Source: Paralvinella palmiformis (taxonomy: Eukaryota; Annelida; Polychaeta; Terebellida; Alvinellidae). From it: 64,000 nt of DNA. Within the stretch, counting starts at the first letter, position 1. Each line of letters opens with the position of its first letter. Made by a program: the position numbers and the translations under genes. The notes under the pieces are model-generated. The model was not told where the DNA came from. It was given only the letters and a program-made list of their open reading frames with translations, and made no database searches. The stretch covers positions 265,001 to 329,000 of the forward strand of contig JAODUP010000548.1 in assembly GCA_025642065.1 (NCBI GenBank). The letters are read 5' to 3'. Shown piece after piece: positions 55,353 through 64,000 of this stretch.

Positions 55353-56020
55353 TATAAATAAGCGGGAACGTCGCTTATTTGACCAGCCCACCGGCTAGTG
55401 CAACAAGTGTTCGCCGCAGCCAGTGGTCCCCGCGGGCTCGTATTCCCTGCCATGTCGGTGGTAGAGGTCCCCGGTAAGAGGTTCCAGAGATCTGACACCA
55501 CCCCCTCCCGGCCAGTTGACAGGCCCCCTGCACGCTTCCAGCTCCGTCTGGAATGCGTCGCTATCTCGGCACGAACCTGTCAGCACGTGGCGTGACGACT
55601 CCGGTAGACGGTGATCCTGAAGAGCTCGCTTATCGGCGCAGACACGGCAGTATCTAATCTGGAAATTAACTTTTCTATTATCGGGGCACAGGTGTCGGGT
55701 GTCGGCCGGTCGCGGCGGTAGCTGTCGAAAGCCGCGTGCTTGGCTGGTGTGAAGCGAGCGCCAGCCGCTTTCCCACGCTCCGGCACTCGGCCGGCGTTCT
55801 ATACGATCCGAGCGCATTTCGACCAATCAGCGCCCCGGGCGACCACTTGCCGCGGCCCAGTGATAAACAAGAGGCGGCACGCTGATTGGCTAGTTTTTGG
55901 CGCCGCCGGCCAACTGGTGTTTATGGCGCGCGTAACATCAATTTGGCCTGTTGACTTTAGAGGTCGAGCTACACGTGTCCGTTGAAGGGCTCTTTGACTC
56001 GTGAGTTGGTGTGGGAAAAC
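55353..56020. promoter_or_regulatory. CpG-rich promoter-like block upstream of hes
   Basis: GC- and CpG-rich compared with its surroundings. It contains two CSL/Su(H)-type sites, CGTGGGAA on the minus strand at 55770-55777 and TGTGGGAA on the plus strand at 56010-56017; CACGTG at 55584-55589 and 55972-55977; CCAAT boxes at 55823 (+) and 55885 (-); TTTGGCGC, E2F-like, at 55896-55903; and TATTTATA on the minus strand at 55353-55360, about 380 bp before the hes ATG. CSL sites fit Notch control of a Hes gene. A divergent plus-strand promoter is possible, but no plus-strand gene is recognised to the right. Confidence 0.5.
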
Positions 56021-56928
56021 TCGGTCGCATGCCGATATAATCGAGTAATTGTTGCAGCGGGATGTAGGAGATCTGGCTCAAGCCGTTGGGCCCGCTCGTA
56101 TAGCGGTATATCTTTGTTCAGTTCGCTATGCGTCCTTGGGCTCTGTTTTTTTTGTCATCCTGCGCGACACGTTAAACCGGATGAAGGCTGTAACGAGCTA
56201 TAAATAATGATTATGTTAAATAGGCGACTTCCCCACGCATTCTTGCACTCACAGAATTGTAGATTTCTGTGAATTGTGCTTACCTTGATAGCCAGGATCA
56301 ATACGTGCCAAAATGGTGTGTTTAAGGAAACCTTTCCCCGAGAGCGGTGACTATTGCTAACAGATTGGAAATATACAGACCCCCCTGGTGTTTACGGCGT
56401 ATCCTAGCTACGGTAATGCTGAACTATGCTAGACTGTGTTTAACTGTAGAGAAGTCGAGACAGCAGTGTAAATAGTGGCACGCTTTGTGTGTTTATTAAC
56501 CGCCAATAAAGACATGATGCGCAACATCTGCTGTAGGCTACCTACATTAGAGGTGTATTTCCTTATCTTTATCTATATATTTGTTTTCCTTATAAATTGT
56601 TTAAACTTACGATCAATTGATGATACAGGAAAACTAAATATATACGAAGTTAATAATAGCGCATATTCATTAAATTATCCGCAACAAGTATATAAGGAGC
56701 TTAATTCGTCCCCGTTTTTGTCGTATTTATAACACATTCTTGTCAGAATACTGTCTTCATATCAAGTTTTGAATTACGCGTGTTTCAGTGATCCTGAGCA
56801 ACGTGAGTGAAAAGGCGGGATGTGCACAGATTAGCCAAAAGATAGGTGGGGTTAGAAGACATCGATAAAGAAACTCAGAATCAAACACTGACAGACCAAT
56901 CCAAACAGGTAGACTTGCAGACGGATGT

Positions 56929-57272
56929 CGGACAGTTGCTCACTCGGACAGTTGCTCACCGGACAGTTGCTCACCAAGCAAATGAAAAAGTGGACACTAG
57001 CTTACCAGTGAATTTTTAATAAGAGAACAAATCAACAATATTATATTAATGAAATAAAACAAAATGATCTGCGAACTTTATTCCCCTAATAATTGATAAT
57101 ATTCATCCCAATAATTATATAGGTAATAGGATACTAAGAAATATATATTTCTGATTTAGAAATCATTTAATTTGTTTTTTCATTAAAAATTCACTGTTGA
57201 GCAAGTGTCCATTTTTTCATTTGCTTGGTGAGCAACTATCCGGTGAGCAACTGTCCGATGAGCAACTGTCCG
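56929..57272. mobile_element. 344-bp foldback MITE with long inverted repeats
   Basis: Arms 56929-57020 and 57182-57272 are inverted copies with only a few mismatches, around a 161-bp AT-rich centre without a gene. Each arm carries three tandem CGGACAGTTGCTCA-type units at its outer end and shares CCAAGCAAATGAAAAA and CAGTGAATTTTTAAT. No clear target duplication (GACGGATGT left, TACTCGCTG right). Confidence 0.88.
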
Positions 57273-57279
57273 TACTCGC

Positions 57280-58150
57280 TGGCAGACATGTGCAGATGTA
57301 CGAGATGATGCCTGCGGGATCAGTGAACGCCGACATACCCACACATGGACAGTGTATGTGTGTGTGTATATGTGTGTGTGAGGTTTGTGCCAAAACACGA
57401 TGAACCGCGGCGTGCTTTGTTTATTTACAACTCGCAACTCGCCGGTAAGGGAAGACGTTCAAAGCCTCCCCTTTATTATCACCATCTCCGTTTATCGTAT
57501 ATCTTCGAGCGCATTATCTTATCAAACGGCAGTCGCTGATTAGTTACACCCCCCTGAAAGTCGGCACTGATTAGATAGAGTCCTCTGGGCATTTAGATTA
57601 TGATCCTGAACTGGATACTCCATCTGCCATTAAACAGGAGGCGGACCAAGGATAGGGTGGGCACTGGTTATTATATCGAAAATCAAAGACTGAACCGCTT
57701 ATAACAAAATGGAACTCTCTCTATGCAATAGTTTATTGCATCTAAACGGAGACTAGATGTTTCGGATTCAGGACGTTTGGACTTGATCTTTCATCCTTCA
57801 TTAAATTTATTATAAAGATTAAAAACTACTGTATGTTGTCACGTAAGTAGATTTAATAATGAAACACGCCACACAAGCCCCCCAAACCCACAATCTATTA
57901 GAGCCATTACGCTGGCCATTTTTCAAGTTATGCGACGCACAAAATAAAAACATTATAATAATCAGATAGGTGACCTTGAACCAAATTCCGAAGTCAGTGT
58001 TCTGGCTTTTGATAAGATTGTAAAATTAATTTAGGAATGACTCGTCAGGCATCACTGTAATGCAGTCCTACTTAATAAACCCATAAACATCTCTCATATG
58101 ATACATTTATAACTCTTTGCAAACATATAAATAATAAAGTTGCATTGAAT
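57280..58150. other. non-coding stretch
   Basis: Nothing supported as a gene; a short (GT)n near 57354-57380. Confidence 0.5.
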
Positions 58151-58154
58151 TTTA

Positions 58155-58156
<2 letters not shown>

Positions 58157-58217
<61 letters not shown>
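58157..58217. repeat. (TA)n then (GT)n microsatellite
   Basis: Adjacent TA and TG tracts. Confidence 0.9.
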
Positions 58218-58220
<3 letters not shown>

Positions 58221-58242
58221 GAAAATCTGAACACAATTGTTA

Positions 58243-58413
58243 AGGGCGCCTCCATGGCCCTAACTGGTATCGCGGTTAGCCACAGATCTGTAGCACCTGG
58301 GTTCAAACCCAGCCCGGACTATGTCAGAAGGGTGTTTCACTTCGCCTCATTCCATTTAGAGCTCGCTCGGCTCATTTACCCTACCTTTTGCAAAAACAGT
58401 TTTTACATCTTTC
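58243..58413 (+). mobile_element. main-family SINE, subfamily B, copy 9, with target duplication
   Basis: GGGCGCCTCCATGGCCCTAA head, box B GGGTTCAAACCCAGCCCGG after GTAGCACCT, body GGTGTTTCACTTCGCCTC. AACACAATTGTTA at 58230-58242 is matched by AACACGATTGTTA at 58414-58426 (one mismatch in 13). The 3' part is shortened and lacks the ATC tail. Confidence 0.9.
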
Positions 58414-59031
58414 AACACGATTGTTATACAACAGGAATTTAATAGGGTTATCAAATATATGTATTCCTATTAATATTAAGCAGCCCTAAAGAAATGGTTC
58501 TACGTTGTTTATTCTGAAGAAAAAAAAATCAATATTTTTAATATAAAGTATAACTTAATGATTCAATATAAAAATATCCTTTTCCTAAACCTTCAGTCCA
58601 AATATCTGCTATTCCATTTAACCGGGGGGGGGGGCAATGCCATTAGGGTTTGACCACAAGTCAAGTGGGGGGGGGCTTGTATGACACATACAATCTTCTG
58701 TCAAGTTTGATGTGACCCATCGTTATATTAGTGGATGGATGTTTTATTTTATTTGCGTATAGTATTATCATCATTAAAATTCTTATCATCTGAAGGTATT
58801 CGTCGTTCTCAACCTCTATAGCTTTAGCCGGGATTATGATAAACACTACGTCTCTCTGACGTCACTATTTATCCACCTGTCAATTAGTGAAGTCATCTTT
58901 TATCACTGATAACGCGCCATAGTTTAATATTACGATCTACTGAGAGGCATATCACTTTCCACATAACTGACATATCCTGTGTGGTTCACATCCGATATGT
59001 TGAGGTGTCATCGTCAGTGATCAGGCAAACA

Positions 59032-59033
<2 letters not shown>

Positions 59034-59088
<55 letters not shown>
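59034..59088. repeat. (CA)n microsatellite
   Basis: About 27 CA units. Confidence 0.95.
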
Positions 59089-59090
<2 letters not shown>

Positions 59091-59099
59091 ATTCTACTG

Positions 59100-60530
59100 T
59101 TAATTAAGTTTATTATTTCACTAAACACCGGATATTAGTGTAAGTGAGTAGCAGGCCAGCCGGATGGACTGTCGGGCTCTGAGAAGGGCCGTTATCTGAC
59201 CAAGTGTCAGCACCACCAGGGGGCGTTGACAAATTCGAGCGGAACATCACGATACCGGAAACGACCGGTCTGTCTGGTCGTTGGGATCGGGGCAGATTAA
59301 AAGCGTTATCAGTAAACCCCGGGGGTGAGCCCCAGAATTTGGGTTTAGGAGGGGAACTTTTTGGGAATGGTTTGAAATTTCATCTCTTCCGAGATTGACT
59401 ACGATATAACGGTTATAAATAATGAAGTGTGAACGATTACTTGACGTGTTGGTGTCGAGGTTGTTTAAAGTGTTAAATGAACGGTGAGCACTTTTAGATA
59501 TTTCGGGCTAACATATGTCTACTACTCTTAGAAAGATTTTTCCTGTTTAAACAGGGACGTAATTTCTTGCTTATGGTGAAAAATAGAAATAAATAAAAAT
59601 GCGATAAGGGTTGAAGCGCGTATTATTCTCCTCCCCCCCCCCCCATTAATTCTTCACAGGATATACATACACTTATTGTCGCGTTTCGATCATATGAAAG
59701 TCTGTTGCTCCTAACGATTGATGGGAGGAAATGAAATAATTATATTAAATTATTGACACTTAACTGGTATATTTTTGAACGGTCGCTCGTATTTCGCATG
59801 TTTGATGCTTCAAGATTTGACCAGTAACCGACACTGAAGCCTATATTTAATATCAAAGGCTAGTATCGGGTTAGTACCATCAGTTATTTTGTAAATAGTT
59901 TAACCCTGAAGTAGTTTCACCGCTATACGGGATTAGTTCGCGTAAATGGCTACGTGTTTTAGATATCTGTGCACTCTTACATTTGACCCCTAGACCACGT
60001 TAGGTCGACGCGTTTCTGGCGTTTCCCGCCAGTGCCACGAGTCTGGGATACAACAGGACCACGGCGAAGATGACAGGAAATGTTCAGCGCCTGTACGTGA
60101 GTTTGGTGTACAGTAATGTGGCGCCTGAATCTAGCCGGTCGACATCAAAGTGAAACTTTTGCAGTCCGATTTCTCGCATCTGGCCCGAGGGCAACCATTT
60201 CTGGACACCACACCGATCCGGAATCCGCTTTAATCTGGTGGGTCTTCTTATGGAATGCAAGATGCCTTTAGATCTCGACACAAACTAAAATTCCTGGCCC
60301 GATCTGAATCAAGACGTTCTGACCTTAATCAGCGATGGGTTAAGTGATCGACATCTTGAATATGTTCCGGATCACAGATTTTTGTCAGTGATTTTTGAAC
60401 AGAATAGGATAACTGTAGCATCGTTAATACAGGTATTACTATCTTAAATAGCACAATTATGTCTTCTAATATTGATTTTAATGTCGAAATATAAGTATTA
60501 AACCATTTATTGTTAATGAAATTAAATATA
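59100..60530. other. non-coding stretch
   Basis: No gene or mobile element recognised; a C-rich run near 59630. Confidence 0.5.
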
Positions 60531-60559
60531 ATAATAATAAGAAGAAGAGTGCTGATGCT

Positions 60560-60599
60560 TCACCTGCTGGTGTTGTTACTGATGATGATGGTGGTGATG

Positions 60600-60631
<32 letters not shown>

Positions 60632-60632
60632 A
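60560..60632. repeat. (GAT)n / (GATGGT)n microsatellite
   Basis: GAT triplets with GGT interruptions. Confidence 0.9.
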
Positions 60633-60929
60633 ATGGTAAAACTAGTTGAAAACGTTGTAGCCTTGTAAGAGCCCGTCTACTGGCGCCATCTAGCGAATAG
60701 ATTTGCTAATAGAAGCAAACTGATTTTTCCTGGTTTTATTGCGAATTAGAACTCGTCACTGTGTTATAATAGTTAGTAAAGTAGAACTGTAGTTGAGGTT
60801 CTCTCGTTGTAATGGTTATGAGGAACTTGTAGCGGGAATGATATGACGTCAGAGGCAGTAATTCCTCTATTGTCATGGTACTGATAGTCTAGTTGTAACC
60901 ATTTTATATTGTCAATATATTAGATTAAG

Positions 60930-61293
60930 TAGTAGTAGTAGTAGTACTACTACTACTACTAGTAGTAGTAGTAGTCATAATGGTACTGGTATTAGTGATG
61001 GTATTGTAGTAGTAGTATTAGCAATAGTACTAGTACTCGTATTAGTGGTAATAGTAGTAATAGTAGTAATAGTAGTAGTAGTAGTAGTAATAGTAGTAGA
61101 AGTAGTAGTAGTAGTAGTCATAGTAGTAGTAGTAGTAATAGTAGTTGTAGTAGTAGTAATAGTAGTAATAGTAGTATAGTAGTAGTAGTAATAGTAGTAG
61201 TAGTAGTAGTAGTAGTAATAGTAATAGTCACAGTAGTAGTAGTAGTAGTAATAGTAGTTGTAGTAGTAGTAATAGTAGTAATAGTAGTAGTAA

Positions 61294-61331
<38 letters not shown>

Positions 61332-61362
61332 TAGTAATAGTAATAATAGTAGTAGTAGTAAT
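60930..61362. repeat. (AGT)n trinucleotide array, 430 bp
   Basis: AGT/AAT units, with a perfect (AGT)n-(ACT)n inversion near 60930-60974 (GTAGTAGTAGTACTACTACT) that can form a hairpin. The reverse strand gives a poly-Leu frame, an artefact. Confidence 0.95.
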
Positions 61363-61384
61363 TACGCAGTTTTCCAAATTGTAA

Positions 61385-61530
61385 ATTTGTGGTTTTATAA
61401 CCACATTTATGCGCACATTTTGCTAAATCGGTCGATCGACCTTTAAAGATAACGAAACGAAGTAAAAAAATAAGTACCCTTCAGATTTAGGCCGACCGGG
61501 ATTTGAACTCAGATACTATAGGTTTATGTG
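61385..61530 (-). mobile_element. main-family SINE, subfamily B, copy 10, degraded
   Basis: Minus strand: ACCTATAGTATCTGAGTTC-type box B region, GGTCGGCC, GGGTACTTATTTTTTTAC and TTCGTTATCTTTAAAGGTCG, all decayed forms of the subfamily B sequence seen at 50388 and 58243. Confidence 0.65.
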
Positions 61531-61539
61531 CATCTAAAT

Positions 61540-64000
61540 ATACACTCTCATACAGACATGCAAACAGACAAACAGGTAGAAAATTAGGCTGATCTTTCCA
61601 CGCATGCACGCATGCACACACCCTGAGAGACAGAGAGAGAGAGAACATGAACTGCTCGCACGTTGCTACTATTTCATTTAAATAAAAGTCTAGTGATGTT
61701 CGTAGCCTTTCTTGGTGTTAGGTAAGTGTGTCCCTCCTGCTTAAGAATTTCATCTTCAAATTTAAAAATGGACAAATTTGATCATCGAGTCCACTTATTG
61801 CGAGAAATATCGGGTACACATTCTCAGTAAGCTGCACGTGCACGATATAGTAAAAATCTGTTTTGCTATCATTATGATAATGTCTTTTAATGTCGCAAAA
61901 ACTTCGCTCAGAGAAAAGCTCCATATCTACAAAACAAACATGGCCGCGTAGATAGGTTTGATGTTATCGATGCGCGACAACAGCGCGTTGAAGTCCCCGC
62001 AGTTAAACTACGCTTAACAGATTCACCTGTTACATTATAACGAGTCATTATCTTACGCAGTAATCTCCGCCGTGGGCCATATAGTGTCTGAGATATCTTC
62101 TCTATACTGATCTCGACACCATTCTCCCACGGTCGTACGGAGCCCAGTTTTGACGCATCTCGTTGAACGTTCGCGATCAGAGATGGCCGTGAAAACGAAA
62201 CGTTAAAATCGACCGTTCTGTGTACGAACGAAAAGACCATTTTCTTTTTAATGTAATCGGGAGCCGAATTGGTTGGAAATCTTAGTTTTGAAACGCACAG
62301 GTGTAGTTGTTTCTGTAAAGATCACAATACCGAAAATTAGATGAGATTTATTATGGCCGCTCGCTAAGTGAAGATGATCGAGTTGAAGAACGTAAACACC
62401 TCCAGGTAGAACTTTGTGGGCACAAATTCGTTTTAGGAAATGGCTAGAAAGACATTCTCAAGAAGATGAAGATGATGATGATGATGATGATGCCATCATC
62501 AGTTGTCTGGTTGTCGTGCGAATGTTTATATAATAGTTTTCTTCTCTAGACGAAGTGATCACTTATAGGACTGTTTAAGCCCTCTTGGGGTCGCTTTCTA
62601 TCCAATTGGCGTCCTCTTTAAAACCATCTTTAGCCACACGTTGTCTCCTCGAGCTGTATACAAGTACCTTGCCGGCTCCACAATTTGGCTAAAGTTCACC
62701 TGTTTAATGGCGGTTTTAAGAAAAAAGCGAACTCTAAACTAATTAAATTGCCGAAGAAAAAAAAACCCATAGTTTCACACGTTATTGTTATCCTATGTTT
62801 ACAGGTCTTCGCTAACAAATATCCATTGTTTATATTATTTTATTTGAATGTTCGCTGCAATATTTCAATCTTCGTTTGTATAACAGAGATTTTTCAACGA
62901 TTTGCTCCATTTTCCTTGGCTCTTGTATTTTGCATTTCCCCCATCTTAAGTCCGTCTCTGCAGTTTGGTCGATCTTCATCAAAGCCATTCCCTTGACAGA
63001 TGAAAAACAATCGGATTGCAGAGATGTGCTTCATGATTATGATCTGTTTAATTAACGCACAGCTTAAAATTAACGAAATATACCAGTCAATTCGTAACCT
63101 GGTAAATCCACTTTAACACGCCGCATCCGTATCCTGTGGCAGAAGAACAATTATCATATTAATGAACGAATGATTTTGTTTTCTGAACCGTGTATGTTTT
63201 ACGTAAAAAAAAGGTTAAGGTTCGGGATCGAAAGTTAATAATACATAAAATAAATTTATCAATTGCGCTTTCGTTTACATAACTTCAAATGAAACGGCAA
63301 CAATGTAAACTCCATCCTGCCCCCCACCCCCAAACCCCTAATATATAGATAAAAGTTTGCTCACATTTCGTTCGTACATCCACACGCTGACTGGTAATCG
63401 ATCACGTACAATTGCCCGTAAGATGCATGTCTTCGTTGACCTCAGTTAGCCCCAACCCAATCGCCTTATCTGACAAAACCATCCGACCTGTATGATCATA
63501 GTACATGGCTTTTGGCCGCGGTGATGTTCGTGTCTCTCATTTGGGTTTGTGTAAAAATCCATCTCAGACCATTCATAGATGGGTAGGATTATTCGAAAGT
63601 GACTTCTATTATAATTTTCACTTGGACCAGTCGTCGTCGGGTTCCGTTCAGGACGATATGTTGTGATTGTGCGTCTGGGGATGGTCGCCGGTCAAATGTC
63701 CGCGTTGACCTCGCGTGGACCGGTCACGGATAATGGACGTTTCTCGAGGCGGAAATGAACATAATACCGCCGGGTCATAGGTCAGCATCGGAAGTGCCCG
63801 GGTCACGGCGTTCGGATGACCAACGCCGAAATCCAGCCGAGTGACACGGTATGGACAAGAGCCCTGGGCGAAAATACAGCGGCCAAGGTGCGGGAGGCTT
63901 TTGTGAAGCTTTCTGCATTTGCAATAAACGTAAAATCGTTATTTTCACGGCTGTATCGAATAACATCGCCGTGCGCATTTGTAACATGGTCATTAATGCG
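61540..64000. other. non-coding stretch to the window end
   Basis: Short open frames only. A (GAT)n run at 62466-62490. No gene or repeat family recognised. Confidence 0.5.

Noticed and set aside
55395..55826. 143-residue reverse frame upstream of hes
   Set aside because: It lies in CpG-rich promoter-like DNA where stop codons are rare; no recognisable domain, and an overlapping frame exists on the other strand.

Overview
This is nuclear DNA from an invertebrate animal, most likely a marine mollusc or another lophotrochozoan. The support is spliced genes with GT..AG introns, an animal succinate dehydrogenase subunit, a Mos kinase and a Hairy/E(spl) repressor, set in AT-rich sequence full of microsatellites, tRNA-derived SINEs and broken CR1/L2-like LINEs. 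The species assignment is inference. There are no bacterial operons, CRISPR arrays or phage genes.

Layout. 1-15,400 is gene-poor: a 640-bp ATC-rich array, many (TA)n/(CT)n/(GT)n tracts, a LINE reverse-transcriptase relic, SINEs, and from 11.5 to 13.2 kb an almost unbroken run of tandem repeats (GACT, a 168-T homopolymer, TTTG-rich units, a 30-bp minisatellite) that abuts a decayed hAT transposon (13.2-14.6 kb). 15.4-20.6 kb holds a convergent gene pair: an unrecognised 526-residue coiled-coil protein (+) with a plausible TATA/initiator promoter and a non-coding first exon, and intronless mos (-). 20.6-25.4 kb holds a SINE with a perfect target-site duplication, minisatellites and a LINE 3' fragment. 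25.4-32.7 kb is sdhb (+), nine exons, 283 residues, with all eleven cluster-ligand cysteines. 32.7-48.5 kb has no gene I can support; it holds a LINE fragment with a recognisable YVDD reverse-transcriptase motif, several SINEs and simple repeats. 48.5-56 kb is a hes-family gene (-), four exons, 304 residues ending in WRPW; its 5-kb second intron carries SINE and LINE copies and an 870-bp patch packed with AGATCT/CTAGA motifs. A CpG-rich promoter-like block lies upstream. 56-64 kb holds a foldback MITE, SINEs and a long (AGT)n array.

How the genes relate. They are not a pathway unit. SDHB is the iron-sulfur subunit of respiratory complex II, Mos is the oocyte MAPK kinase kinase of meiotic arrest, and the Hes protein is a Notch-type transcriptional repressor. 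The least described items are the single-coding-exon coiled-coil gene beside mos, a tRNA-derived SINE family with about ten copies here and (ATC)n-type tails, and a minisatellite that shares 17 bp with the end of the adjacent hAT element.
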